Positions 33,265 through 42,110 of a stretch of 64,000 nucleotides of DNA are shown here, in pieces. Below the pieces are notes generated by a model. It searched no databases, had not been told where the DNA came from, and saw only the letters and a list, made by a program, of their open reading frames with translations. The translations under genes were made by a program, and so were the position numbers. The first letter of the stretch is position 1. Every line of letters begins with the position of its first letter. The DNA is taken from NCBI RefSeq assembly GCF_029626225.1, contig NZ_JARUBP010000001.1, positions 2,852,001-2,916,000 on the forward strand, written 5' to 3'. This DNA comes from Asanoa sp. WMMD1127. Lineage in GTDB: Bacteria > Actinomycetota > Actinomycetes > Mycobacteriales > Micromonosporaceae.

Positions 33265-34545
33265 CTAATCTTCGTCGCCCTTTGTCGGCGGGTTCTCCTT
33301 CGGACCCTCGCCGCCGAAGTCGATGTCGCCCAGGTCGTCGAAGTCGCCCAGACCGCCGTTGTCGAACTGCGAACGGGCGAACGCCTCCGGGTCGGCGAAG
33401 TCCTCGCCCGACGGCAGCAGGTCGGGGTGGTCCCACAGGCCGTCGCGGCCCTGCACGCCCCTGTGCTCGGTGACCGCCGCCCACAGCGCCGCGGCCTCGC
33501 GCAGCCGGCGCGGCCGCAGCTCGAGACCCACCAGCGCGGCGAACGTCTGCTCGGCCGGCCCACCGGCGGCCCGGCGGCGCCGGAACGCCTCGGCCAGCCG
33601 CACCACGTTGGGCAGCCGGTCGCCGACGGCCAGGTCGACCACGTGCCCGACCCAGCCCTCGACCAGGGCCAGGGTGGTCTCCAGGCGCGCCAGCGACTGC
33701 TTCTGGGTGGGCGAGTCCTCCGGCGTGAAGATGCCCTCCAGCGCCAGCTCCTGCATCGACTCCGGGTTGGTCGGGTCGATGCGACCCATCGCCTCCTCGA
33801 TCGCCTCACGGTTGACCGTGATGCCGTTGGCGTAGGTCTCGACCGCGTTGAGGATGTGGCCCCGCAGCCACGGCACGTGCTCGAACAGCCGCTGGTGGGC
33901 GGCCTCGCGCAGCGCCACGTAGAGCCGCACCTCGTCTTCGGGCAGCTCCAGGCCCGCGGCGAACTCGCGGATGTTGGCCGGGATCAGCGCGCCGGTGCCG
34001 GCCGGGCCCAGCGGCAGGCCGATGTCGCCGGCCGAGAGCACCTCCGCGGCGAGCGAGCCGAGCGCCTGGCCGAGCTGGCCGCCGAACAGCGCGCCACCGA
34101 GCGTGGTGACCATCGACTGCATCGGGCCGAGCTGGGCCCGGGCCTCCGGCGGCACCAGGTCGCCCATGGCGTTGACCATGCGGCCGGCGACCGGGTTGCA
34201 GAGCTTCTGCCAGACGTCGAGCGTCCGGTAGATCCACTCGTTGCGGTTCCAGGCGACCGCGGTCTTCACCCCCGACGGGAGCGCGACCGCCTGTTCGAGC
34301 CAGAGGTCGGCGAGCCGGAGCACCTCTTCCACCGCGTTCCGCTCATAGGGCGAGACGGCGGGGTCACCGGCCTGGGACAGCTGTGCGGCGGCTACCTGGC
34401 GGGCCAGGTCCCAGTTGACCGGGCCGGAGCCCGGCGCCGCGAGCAGCTGCTGCAGCTGCGCCATGAACTGCTGCATCTGCTGCGGGTCGTTGGGGTCCGG
34501 CGGCTGGCCGCCCGGGAGCGCGAAGCCAAACGGAATATCAGGCAC
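33265..34545 (-). CDS. Zinc-dependent metalloprotease-like protein (DUF2342)
   Basis: 426 residues. The metal-binding segment 'LYVALREAAHQRLFEHVPWLRGHI' carries the family's HxxxxxH arrangement, with a preceding 'NWDLARQVAAAQLSQAGD' and 'LGPMQSMVTTLGGALFGGQLGQALG', a conserved Gly-rich segment. The acidic C-terminal tail (DFDDLGDIDFGGEG) is typical of this actinobacterial family. The position matches Rv3195. Catalytic activity is predicted, not proven for the family. Convergent with the ABC1 kinase. Confidence 0.87.
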   Translation of the reverse strand: MPDIPFGFALPGGQPPDPNDPQQMQQFMAQLQQLLAAPGSGPVNWDLARQVAAAQLSQAGDPAVSPYERNAVEEVLRLADLWLEQAVALPSGVKTAVAWNRNEWIYRTLDVWQKLCNPVAGRMVNAMGDLVPPEARAQLGPMQSMVTTLGGALFGGQLGQALGSLAAEVLSAGDIGLPLGPAGTGALIPANIREFAAGLELPEDEVRLYVALREAAHQRLFEHVPWLRGHILNAVETYANGITVNREAIEEAMGRIDPTNPESMQELALEGIFTPEDSPTQKQSLARLETTLALVEGWVGHVVDLAVGDRLPNVVRLAEAFRRRRAAGGPAEQTFAALVGLELRPRRLREAAALWAAVTEHRGVQGRDGLWDHPDLLPSGEDFADPEAFARSQFDNGGLGDFDDLGDIDFGGEGPKENPPTKGDED

Positions 34546-34648
34546 ATGTCAACGGTACGCGCGTCGAGCGCGGGCGACCGTACCGCATGCTTAAGCCCAG
34601 GGAGAACTCGGGGAACGCCATTCAGGGACGCTCGGTACGCTTCCCGCC

Positions 34649-35662
34649 ATGAAAAGTCGTGGCGTGACGGTTCTGCTCGGTGCCGTGATCACGGTGCTGC
34701 TGAGCTTCGGGGTGCTCTCCGCCCCGGTTCCGTACGTCGTGCTCAGCCCCGGCCCCACCGTCAACACCCTGGGCAAAGAGGCCGACAAAGAGGTCATCCA
34801 GATCACCGGTGCGCAGAGCTACAACTCGGCGGGGCAGCTGCGGCTGACCACGGTCAAGGTGGCGCCCGAGACCAAGCTGCTCCCCGCGATCGCCGGCTGG
34901 TTCTCCGACGACGAGGCCGTCGTACCCCGGGAGTTGATCTATCCGCCCGACCAGACCGAGCAGCAGGTCGAGCAGCAGAACGCCGAGGACTTCCAGGCCT
35001 CGCAGACCAGCGCCGAGACGGCCGCGCTGACGGAGCTCGGCTATCCGATCCAGGTCGCGGTCAAGACCGTCGCCGGTGACGGGGCGGCCTACTCGCTGCT
35101 CAAGCCCGGCGACGTGATCACCTCGGTCGACGGCAAGCCGGTCCGGACGGCGCCCGACCTGACCGACGCGATCCGGGCGAAGCCGGCCGGCAGCTCGGTC
35201 ACGGTCGGCTACACCCGGGCCGGCCAGGCAGCCGAAGCGAAGATCACGCCGAAGACGGTCGACGGGCAGCAGCGGATCGGCGTCGAGATCGAGCAGAAGC
35301 AGCCGCACCCGTTCGACCTCAAGTTCGACCTCGAGGACATCGGCGGTCCCAGCGCCGGCCTGATGTTCACCCTCGGCATCATCGACAAGCTGGGCGCCGA
35401 CGACCTCACCGGCGGCAAGATCATCGCGGGCACCGGCACGATCGACGACCAGGGCAACGTGGGCCCGATCGGCGGCATCCCGCAGAAACTGGTCGGCGCC
35501 AAGGACGCCGGCGCGGTCGCCTTCCTGGTGCCCGCCGACAACTGCGAAGAAGCGAAGAAGAACGCGGTCGACGGCCTGCCGCTCTACAAGGTGGGCACGC
35601 TCGACGAGGCGCTCAAGGCGCTCAACGCGCTGAAGAGCGGCAGCACCGCCCCCATGTGCTAA
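34649..35662 (+). CDS. Membrane-anchored PDZ/Lon-type (S16) protease
   Basis: 337 residues. An N-terminal signal anchor ('VTVLLGAVITVLLSFGVLSAPVPYVVLSPGP'), then a PDZ domain ('SLLKPGDVITSVDGKPVRTAPDLTDAI', about 150-205), then a Lon-like proteolytic domain: 'DIGGPSAGLMFTLGIIDKL' with the catalytic Ser and 'IPQKLVGAKDAGAVAFLVP' with the catalytic Lys. No ATPase domain, so an extracytoplasmic Ser/Lys protease like Rv3194c. The start follows TACGCT by seven bases (leaderless layout). It probably shares regulation with UPF0182 downstream. Confidence 0.92.
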   Translation: MKSRGVTVLLGAVITVLLSFGVLSAPVPYVVLSPGPTVNTLGKEADKEVIQITGAQSYNSAGQLRLTTVKVAPETKLLPAIAGWFSDDEAVVPRELIYPPDQTEQQVEQQNAEDFQASQTSAETAALTELGYPIQVAVKTVAGDGAAYSLLKPGDVITSVDGKPVRTAPDLTDAIRAKPAGSSVTVGYTRAGQAAEAKITPKTVDGQQRIGVEIEQKQPHPFDLKFDLEDIGGPSAGLMFTLGIIDKLGADDLTGGKIIAGTGTIDDQGNVGPIGGIPQKLVGAKDAGAVAFLVPADNCEEAKKNAVDGLPLYKVGTLDEALKALNALKSGSTAPMC

Positions 35663-35717
35663 CCCCCCGTAGTCTGAACACCGCCCCCTGAGCTAACCAA
35701 GCGTTGCGGAGCCAACT

Positions 35718-38700
35718 GTGGTCATGCGTAGCAGTCCCCTGCCGAGAATGAGCCGCCGTGGCCGCGTGACGGTCGGCGTGCTGGTCGGCGTCTTCGTGTT
35801 GTTCACCCTGCTCGGCTGGGGCGTCAACGCGTGGACCGACTGGTTGTGGTTCGACGAGGTGCACTACACCGGCGTCTTCAGCACGGTGCTCACCACCCGC
35901 CTGCTGCTGTTCCTCGTGGTCGGCGCGGCGATGGCGGTGGTCATCGGAGGCAACCTCTACCTGGCCTACCGGCTCCGGCCGCTGCTGCGCCCGCACTCGT
36001 CGGAGCAGCAGACGCTCGACCGCTACCGGATGGCGCTCTCGCCTCGGATCGGCATCTGGATCACCGTCATCTCGGTGGTCGTCGGCCTGTTCGCCGGGCT
36101 CTCGGCGCAGGGCCGCTGGGACACGTGGATGCTGTTCCGCAACGCGCAGCCGTTCGGCACGAAGGACCCGATCTTCAACATCGACATCGGGTTCTACGTC
36201 TTCCAGTACCCGTTCTACCGCTACCTGCTCGGCGTCGGCTTCACCGCCGTCGTGCTCGCGGTCATCGGCTCGCTGGCGGTCCACTACATCTTCGGCGGCG
36301 TGCGCCTGCAGGGCGGCGGCGACCGCATCACCAACGCGGCCCGCGCCCACCTGACCACGCTGGTCGCCGTCTTCGTGCTGTTCAAGGCCGTCGCCTACGT
36401 GCTCGACCGGCGCGCGCTGCTGCTGTCCTACAACGAGGGGGCCAAGGTCTACGGCGCCGGTTACGCCGACGTCAACGCCCTGCTGCCGGCCAAGGAGATC
36501 CTCGGCTACATCTCGATCGTCGTCGCGATCGCGATCATCCTGTTCTCCAACGCCATCATCCGGAACCTGGTGTGGCCGGGCGTCTCGCTCGCCCTGCTCG
36601 GCATCTCCGCGGTCGCGATCGGCGGCATCTACCCGTCGGCCGTGCAGAGCTTCGAGGTCAACCCGAGCACGCTCGACAAGGAGCGGCCGTACATCAAGAA
36701 CAGCATCGAGGCGACCAGAGCCGCGTTCGGGATAGACAAGGTCGACATCAAGGCCTATCCCGGCGTGAGCCAACCGCCACCGGCGAGCCTGGCCACCGAC
36801 ACGTCGATCGTGCCGAACATCCGGCTGCTCGACCCGCAGCTGCTCTCCGAGACCTACACGCAGCTCCAGCAGGCCCGCGGTTTCTACAACTTCGGCGACA
36901 AGCTCGACATCGACCGGTACAACGTCAGCGGCAACACCCAGGACTACGTCGTCGGCGTACGTGAGATCAACTACCGCACGGGCCTGACGGCGCAGCAGAG
37001 CAACTGGCTCAACCGGCACACCATCTACACCCACGGGTACGGCGTGGTCGCCGCGCCCGCCAACCGGGTCTGCAACGAGCAGCCGTACTTCGTTTCCGGC
37101 TTCCTGGGCGACGAGGGCAGCGACGGTTGCCAGTCGGCGACCGAGGAGATCAAGACCAGCCAGCCCCGGATCTACTACGGCGAGCAGATGGAGGACGGCG
37201 ACTACGCCGTCGTCGGCTCGCGGGGCAACGGCAGCAACGCCGAGTTCGACCGGCCGACCGGCAACAACGAGCAGTACTACACGTACGACGGCACGGGTGG
37301 TGTCCCGATCGGCTCGTTCGTCCGCCGGCTGCTCTACACGGTCAAGATGCAGGAGACCAACTTCCTGCTCTCCGAGGCGGTCAACGACAACTCGAAGCTG
37401 ATGTACGTGCGTAACCCGCGCGACCGGGTCGCCAAGGTCGCCCCATTCCTCAAGCTCGACGGCGACCCGTACCCGGCGGTGGTCGACGGCCGGGTGGTCT
37501 GGATCGTCGACGGCTACACGACCGCCGCGACCTACCCCAACTCGGAGCGGGTCAACCTCCAGTCGGTGACCAGCGACGAGCTGACCGGCAGCGGCGCCGT
37601 GGTGGCGCAGGCCCGCGAAGAGATCAACTACATCCGCAACTCGGTGAAGGCGACCGTCGACGCGTACGACGGGACGGTCAAGCTCTTCGAGTGGGACGAC
37701 CAGGACCCGGTGCTGAAGGCGTGGAACAAGGCCTTCGGGGGCAACCTGATCACGCCGAAGGCGGAGATCCCGCAGGAGCTCAGCGACCACCTCCGCTACC
37801 CCGCCGACCTGTTCAAGGTGCAGCGCGACCTGCTGGCCCGCTACCACGTGAGCGAGCCGAACGAGTTCTTCTCGGGCCAGGACTACTGGGAGGTCCCGAA
37901 CGCGCCGGACGACCCGGACAGGGGCCAGAAGCAGCCGCCGTACTACCTGATGACCCAGCTGCCCGGGCAGGACGACCCGCGGTTCCAGCTGACATCGGCC
38001 GTGACACCACGGGGCCGGCAGAACCTGGCGGCCATCATCAGCGCGTCCTACGTCCAGGGCCAGCCGAAGCTGGAGGCCCTGGAGCTGCCCGACCAGTCGG
38101 TGGTCTCCGGCCCCGTGCAGGTGCACCAACAGATGACCAACGCGACGGACGTGCGTGGCCAGCTGTCCGTGCTGGCCGCCGACGGCAAGGCCACGGTGCA
38201 GTACGGCAACCTGCTGTCACTGCCCTTCGACAACGGCATGCTGTACGTCGAGCCGGTCTACGTGAAGTCCAACCAGCAGAACGCGTACCCGCTGCTGCAA
38301 CGCGTGCTGCTGTCGTACGGCGACGGGTCCAACGCGGTCCTGGCCAGCAACCTGGAGCAGGGCATCAAGGACCTGGTGGCGAAGGGCGACGCGCAGAGAC
38401 AGCAGGCGGGCCAGCCGCCGAGCGGTCAGCCGGAGCAGCCCCCGCCGCCGCAGACGGGCGACCAGCCGCCGGCGATGTCGCCTGAGCTGACGGCGGCGGC
38501 CCAGCGGGTGTCGGCGGCGATCGACGAGGCCAAGGCCGCTCAGGAGTCGGGCGACTTCACCCGCTACGGCAAGGCCCTGACCGACCTGGAAGCGGCCATG
38601 GACGCGTTCCAGGCGGCCCAGCGGGCGGCCAACAACAACCGGCCGGTGAACAACACGCCGACACCGACACCCACGGCCACGGCGCCACCGCCGACGACGA

Positions 38701-38723
38701 CCCCGTCCGCGCCGGCGGGCTGA
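35718..38723 (+). CDS. UPF0182-family large membrane protein
   Basis: 1001 residues. About seven transmembrane helices in the first 310 residues (for example 'VTVGVLVGVFVLFTLLGWGV' and 'FTAVVLAVIGSLAVHYIFGG'), followed by a 600-residue extracytoplasmic domain ('YIKNSIEATRAAFGIDKV', 'FLLSEAVNDNSKLMYVRNPRDRVAKVAPFL'), then a low-complexity Pro/Gln/Thr tail. It corresponds in position and size to Rv3193c. Family function is not established. The GTG start at 35718 is taken as the first codon before MRSSPLP. A strong terminator follows. Confidence 0.9.
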   Translation: MVMRSSPLPRMSRRGRVTVGVLVGVFVLFTLLGWGVNAWTDWLWFDEVHYTGVFSTVLTTRLLLFLVVGAAMAVVIGGNLYLAYRLRPLLRPHSSEQQTLDRYRMALSPRIGIWITVISVVVGLFAGLSAQGRWDTWMLFRNAQPFGTKDPIFNIDIGFYVFQYPFYRYLLGVGFTAVVLAVIGSLAVHYIFGGVRLQGGGDRITNAARAHLTTLVAVFVLFKAVAYVLDRRALLLSYNEGAKVYGAGYADVNALLPAKEILGYISIVVAIAIILFSNAIIRNLVWPGVSLALLGISAVAIGGIYPSAVQSFEVNPSTLDKERPYIKNSIEATRAAFGIDKVDIKAYPGVSQPPPASLATDTSIVPNIRLLDPQLLSETYTQLQQARGFYNFGDKLDIDRYNVSGNTQDYVVGVREINYRTGLTAQQSNWLNRHTIYTHGYGVVAAPANRVCNEQPYFVSGFLGDEGSDGCQSATEEIKTSQPRIYYGEQMEDGDYAVVGSRGNGSNAEFDRPTGNNEQYYTYDGTGGVPIGSFVRRLLYTVKMQETNFLLSEAVNDNSKLMYVRNPRDRVAKVAPFLKLDGDPYPAVVDGRVVWIVDGYTTAATYPNSERVNLQSVTSDELTGSGAVVAQAREEINYIRNSVKATVDAYDGTVKLFEWDDQDPVLKAWNKAFGGNLITPKAEIPQELSDHLRYPADLFKVQRDLLARYHVSEPNEFFSGQDYWEVPNAPDDPDRGQKQPPYYLMTQLPGQDDPRFQLTSAVTPRGRQNLAAIISASYVQGQPKLEALELPDQSVVSGPVQVHQQMTNATDVRGQLSVLAADGKATVQYGNLLSLPFDNGMLYVEPVYVKSNQQNAYPLLQRVLLSYGDGSNAVLASNLEQGIKDLVAKGDAQRQQAGQPPSGQPEQPPPPQTGDQPPAMSPELTAAAQRVSAAIDEAKAAQESGDFTRYGKALTDLEAAMDAFQAAQRAANNNRPVNNTPTPTPTATAPPPTTTPSAPAG

Positions 38724-38729
38724 GGTTCG

Positions 38730-38764
38730 AAACGGGGGTCGGCGGCCACGCCGGCCCCCGTTTT
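38730..38764 (+). terminator. Intrinsic terminator after UPF0182 gene
   Basis: AAACGGGGG and CGGC (38730-38743) pair with GCCG and CCCCCGTTT (38750-38763) around a 6-base loop with one mismatch; the right arm ends in TTTT. The T-run overlaps the -35 of the tRNA promoter. Confidence 0.75.
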
Positions 38765-38792
38765 GGCACCCAGCCACAGCTTGCGCTAGTGT
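38763..38792 (+). promoter_or_regulatory. Promoter of the initiator tRNA
   Basis: TTGGCA (38763-38768), 18-base spacer, TAGTGT (38787-38792), with the tRNA 5' end 11 bases on at 38804. The spacing suits a housekeeping sigma factor. Confidence 0.6.
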
Positions 38793-38803
38793 TAACAGGC
38801 CGA

Positions 38804-38877
38804 CGCGGGGTGGAGCAGCTCGGTAGCTCGCTGGGCTCATAACCCAGAGGTCGCAGGTTCAAATCCTGTCCCCGCTA
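38804..38877 (+). tRNA. Initiator tRNA-fMet (CAT anticodon)
   Basis: 74 bases without encoded CCA. Cloverleaf: acceptor CGCGGGG/CCCCGCT with a C1-U72 mismatch, D-arm GAGCAGCTCGGTAGCTC, anticodon stem CTGGG/CCCAG around CTCATAA, and T-arm GCAGGTTCAAATCCTGT. The unpaired first acceptor position and three consecutive G-C pairs in the anticodon stem mark the initiator. A GC hairpin at about 38885-38916 ends the transcript. Confidence 0.97.
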
Positions 38878-38884
38878 CAACCCT

Positions 38885-38916
38885 GAGGGGCCCCTGCTTC
38901 GTGGCGGGGGCCCTTG
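38885..38916 (+). terminator. Terminator hairpin after tRNA-fMet
   Basis: AGGGGCCCCTGC pairs with GCGGGGGCCCTT through two wobble pairs around a short TTCGTG loop, followed by a weak T-rich end (TTGCCATTT). Confidence 0.6.
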
Positions 38917-38941
38917 CCATTTGGGTTGTATCCATGCCTTT

Positions 38942-38981
38942 AGCGAGCTTCGCTCGCTGGCCCTTGGGGGAGCTTCGCTCC
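38942..38981. repeat. Two short GAGCTTCGCTC-type hairpins
   Basis: AGCGAGC-TTC-GCTCGCT (38942-38958) and GGAGC-TTC-GCTCC (38969-38981) are adjacent small stem-loops with the same TTC loop. They resemble short dispersed palindromic repeats of high-GC actinomycetes; a genome-wide count would show whether they are repetitive. Confidence 0.5.
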
Positions 38982-39112
38982 ACCCACGCCCCCTCAAGAT
39001 CGCGGGTGCTTGCGGTTCATGGGGTGCTTGCGGTTTGTGGGGTGTTTTGAGCTTGACCCGCTTTCCCGGACACCTGATCTGAGGCGAGACTGTCGCCGAG
39101 GGAGGAGTTCGG

Positions 39113-39400
39113 ATGCCTGCACCACACCCGCCGGAGTTCCGTGAGCGTGCGATCGAGTTGGCCCGGTTGAGGGAGCAGCCGATCGCGCAGGTCGCGAAGG
39201 GCTTGGGGATCTCTGAGTCGTGTCTTCGGAACTGGTTGGCCCAGGCCGACCGGGACGATGGCAGGCGTGAGGGTCTGACCAGCGACGAACGCAAGGAGCT
39301 GGCGGCGCTGCGTAAGGAGAAGCGGCGTCTGGAGGTCGAGAACGAGATCTTGCGCCGGGCCGCGGCGTACTTCGCGCGGGAGAACGTCCTCCCAAAATGA
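39113..39400 (+). CDS. IS3 transposase OrfA (helix-turn-helix subunit)
   Basis: 95 residues: N-terminal helix-turn-helix 'EFRERAIELARLREQPIAQVAKGLGISESCLRNWLAQAD', then a leucine-zipper-like helix 'ELAALRKEKRRLEVENEILRRAAAYFA'. OrfA binds the inverted repeats. GGAGGAG lies 6-7 bases before the ATG. Its stop overlaps the orfB start (ATGA), so OrfB could be made by re-initiation or frameshifting. Confidence 0.93.
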   Translation: MPAPHPPEFRERAIELARLREQPIAQVAKGLGISESCLRNWLAQADRDDGRREGLTSDERKELAALRKEKRRLEVENEILRRAAAYFARENVLPK

Positions 39401-40280
39401 TCTACCCGGTCGTCGTAGAGCTCACCGCTGTCGGCATACCGGCGGCGGTCTGCTGCCGGGTGCTGGGCGTGTCGAGGGCCGGGTTCCACGAGTGGCGCCG
39501 GCGGGGCCCCAGCCAGCGGGCGATGGCCGATGAGGCGCTCACGCAGACGATCCGCGACATCCATCAGATGTCCCGCGGCGCCTACGGCGCGCCGCGGGTC
39601 CATGCCGAGCTGCGGCTGGCCGCCGGTATCCGGTGCGGCCGTAAACGGGTTGCTCGGCTGATGCGCGCCGACGGCCTTGAAGGGATATATCGCAGGCGGC
39701 GCAAGGGTTGCACCGTCAAGGATCCAGCTGCTACACCGTCGGCAGACCTGGTCAACCGCGGTTCGTCGCCGACCAGCCCGACACGTTGTGGGTCACCGAC
39801 ATCACCCAGCACCGCACCAGCGACGGCTGGGTCTACTGCGCCGTCGTCCTGGACGTGTTCGCCCCGCCGGGTCGTGGGCTGGTCGATCGCCGACCACCTA
39901 CGCGCGGAACTGGTCGTGGACGCCCTGGACATGGCCCGCTGGCGCCGCCGACCAGCGGTCGGGCAGACGATCGTGCACTCCGACCACGGCACCCAATACA
40001 CCAGTTGGGCGTTCGGGCACCGGCTGCGCACGGCCGGGCTGCTCGGCTCGATGGTTCGATCGGTGACTGTTACGACAACAGCCTGGTCGAGTCGTTCTTC
40101 GGGTCGATGCAGCTCGAGCTCCTCGACCGCCAACCTTGGGGCACCCGTCAGGAGCTGGCCAACGCCATCTTCGAGTGGATCGAGGCCTGGTACAACCCGC
40201 GCCGGCGGCACTCCGCCCTTGGCAACCTGTCCCCGATCGACTACGAACGACACCACACCGATCTCGCCACCGCGGCGTGA
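39397..40280 (+). pseudogene. IS3 transposase OrfB, broken by three indels
   Basis: The DDE integrase core is recognisable only by switching frames. Frame A gives 'MIYPVVVELTAVGIPAAVCC' to about 39764; frame B then gives 'ADQPDTLWVTDITQH' with the first Asp; frame A resumes about 39863 with VVGWSIADHLRAEL and HSDHGTQYTS with the second Asp; frame B returns about 40053 with 'GSIGDCYDNSLVESFFGSM' with the Glu. The order of shifts is one base lost, one gained, one lost, all in short G or C runs. Without them this would be a full-length catalytic protein. Confidence 0.88.
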
Positions 40281-40471
40281 TCACCACACCCGAAGTGTCC
40301 GGGAAACCGGGTCAAGCTCAGTTTGCGGTTCGTGGGGTGTTTGCGGTTCGTTGTTAGTTGCTCTTTGTTCGCCCCTTGATCAATTGGCGGGGCGGGGGTC
40401 GGTCGTCCGCTCTGTCCGGGCTTGCTCACTCGGGGCAACGGGAGGTGTCCGCGGGTGATACCAATCTGTCC

Positions 40472-42106
40472 ATGTCTCGATCCCTCGTCCGCGGGCTCAT
40501 CCGCGGGACGTTGACGCTCGCCGTGGTCGCCACCGCGACCGTCGCCGGCGGCACTGTGGCGCAGGCCGCCACACCACGCATCACGATCTCCGCGCTCTCG
40601 TTCGCGGAGTCCACTGTCGACGCGACCGCGGGCCCCGTCACCAACGTGCTCACGTTCACGGTCAAGAACACCGAGCCGGAGCCCTTCAATCTCGGCGGCA
40701 CCGTCACCCTGCGGATGCGCAGCACCGTGACCGGCGAGTTCCTGGGCCACGAGCGAGTCGCGCGGTTCGACTACGACTATTCCTACGGCGAGATCGAGCG
40801 CGTGTCGGGCACGCTCGCGGAGGCGACGTTCGCCTACCACGTGCCGGTGCGGCGTTACTCCGACTCGGCCACGGCGACCTGGGAGGTCACCGAGGTCGAC
40901 CTCTACGGGAGCACCGTGCGCGCGACCGTCGGCCGCGCCAAGCTGAGCACCTTCCCCGGCTACCGCTTCACGGTGCACACGCTTCTCGACGCCTCCGCAC
41001 CGACGTTCGACCACCTCGACATGAACAACGGGCGCCAGCCTTACTTCTACGTCAAGGACGAGCCGTCGGGCTTCGGGCTCACCACGACCATCTACGACGG
41101 GGAGTCCGGCTTCTGGAAGGGCTCCGCGAAGATCGTGGGTCCGGGCGGGCAGAGCGTCACCGCGCCGATCACCTGGGGGAGTAGTCCCTACAGCACCGCG
41201 CTCACGTGCGGCGGCATGGGCAGCGGCGACGACGACGGCACCCGCATGCCATGCAACATCGACTTCACCTTCCCGGTGGGTACGAACCCGGGCAGCTGGC
41301 GGGTGGCGCAGATCGTCCTGTTCAACAACGCCGGCGGCCGCGCCACGTTCAAGAACCCGGCCGCGCCGTCGCTGGTCGTCACCTCGAACTCAACCCTGTC
41401 CGCGAGCGACTTCGTCGTCGACCCGAACCCGGTCGACAACTGGCGTGGCGCAGTGACCGTCGAGCTGTCGATGGCGGTCACCGGTGCCAGCCGCGGCATC
41501 TCCCAACTCGACGTCGACTTCAGCTCCGGATGCGATTCGCTGGGGCAGCCCTACACTCGGCCCGACGGCCGGTTGGCGATCCAGGTGCGGGTGGATCAGG
41601 GATATTGGTACTTCCACGACTGCGAGCTGACCAATCTCGTGCTTCGGGACGGTGCCGGCAACCTCGCCCTCTACGGCGACTACCTGGCGGCGCCGGACCC
41701 GCAGATCTCCATCGAGTCCGTGCCGAGCACGGAGCCGCCGACGGCGTTGAGCGCGACCTTCGACCCCGCGTCGATTCCGCACAGCGAGCTGCAGGACCGG
41801 GTCATCACGCTCACCGTGCTGGCCGAGAACAAGGTCGCGCCGGTCAGCAGCATGCCCGTCTACATCTACGACGCCGACGGGAACATCGTCTACCAGTCGA
41901 GCGGCGGCAGCGCGCAGCAGGCCGCTGACGGCACCCTTACCGACTATCTGCGCTTCAGCCCCTGGGAGATGGAGCCCGGCGATTACACGCTCGGCTTCGA
42001 GCTGTTCGACCGATCCGGCCTTCGGAGCTATTGGAACATGCCGGACGTGGCGAACAGCAACACGTTGCCGGGTGGTCCGGTGGTCCTGCGAATCACGGAG
42101 GGCTGA
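40472..42106 (+). CDS. Secreted multi-domain protein of unknown function, copy 1
   Basis: 544 residues. A Sec signal peptide (basic MSRSLVRGLIRG, hydrophobic LTLAVVATATVAGG, cleavage near AQAA) and no other membrane segment, so it is exported. The mature part is almost entirely beta-strand (for example 'LTFTVKNTEPEPFNLGGTVTLRMRSTVTGE', 'VTVELSMAVTGASRGISQLDV'), consistent with several Ig-like domains; isolated Cys pairs may form disulfides. It is a clear paralogue of the next protein. No enzymatic motif. A weak ribosome site; the ATG is the first codon ahead of a good signal peptide. Confidence 0.75.
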   Translation: MSRSLVRGLIRGTLTLAVVATATVAGGTVAQAATPRITISALSFAESTVDATAGPVTNVLTFTVKNTEPEPFNLGGTVTLRMRSTVTGEFLGHERVARFDYDYSYGEIERVSGTLAEATFAYHVPVRRYSDSATATWEVTEVDLYGSTVRATVGRAKLSTFPGYRFTVHTLLDASAPTFDHLDMNNGRQPYFYVKDEPSGFGLTTTIYDGESGFWKGSAKIVGPGGQSVTAPITWGSSPYSTALTCGGMGSGDDDGTRMPCNIDFTFPVGTNPGSWRVAQIVLFNNAGGRATFKNPAAPSLVVTSNSTLSASDFVVDPNPVDNWRGAVTVELSMAVTGASRGISQLDVDFSSGCDSLGQPYTRPDGRLAIQVRVDQGYWYFHDCELTNLVLRDGAGNLALYGDYLAAPDPQISIESVPSTEPPTALSATFDPASIPHSELQDRVITLTVLAENKVAPVSSMPVYIYDADGNIVYQSSGGSAQQAADGTLTDYLRFSPWEMEPGDYTLGFELFDRSGLRSYWNMPDVANSNTLPGGPVVLRITEG

Positions 42107-42110
42107 CCCG

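Larger units (their letters stand above)
39048..40320 (+). mobile_element. IS3-family insertion sequence, 1273 bp
   Basis: The ends are 26-base inverted repeats beginning TGAGCTTGACCC and ending in its complement at 40320; only one of the first 26 positions differs. The terminal TG...CA dinucleotides and the two-ORF transposase layout are typical of IS3. The flanking GTTT at 39044-39047 and 40321-40324 is a 4-base target duplication. OrfA is intact; orfB is broken. Confidence 0.93.
39003..40351. repeat. 18-bp tandem repeat interrupted by the insertion sequence
   Basis: Units of the form GGGGTGyTTGCGGTTyrT occur at 39003-39020, 39021-39038 and, split by the insertion, 39039-39047 plus 40325-40333, then 40334-40351. 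Removing the element and one copy of the 4-base duplication restores four 18-base units in series, so the array existed before insertion. Confidence 0.75.

Noticed and set aside
35622-38129. 835-residue minus-strand frame opposite UPF0182
   Set aside because: His/Val/Asp/Arg-rich shadow translation; the plus strand holds a conserved family.
38804-38877. tRNA-fMet as an integration site (attB) of a genomic island
   Set aside because: I found no second copy of the tRNA 3' end and no integrase in the following 17 kb; only IS3 is present.
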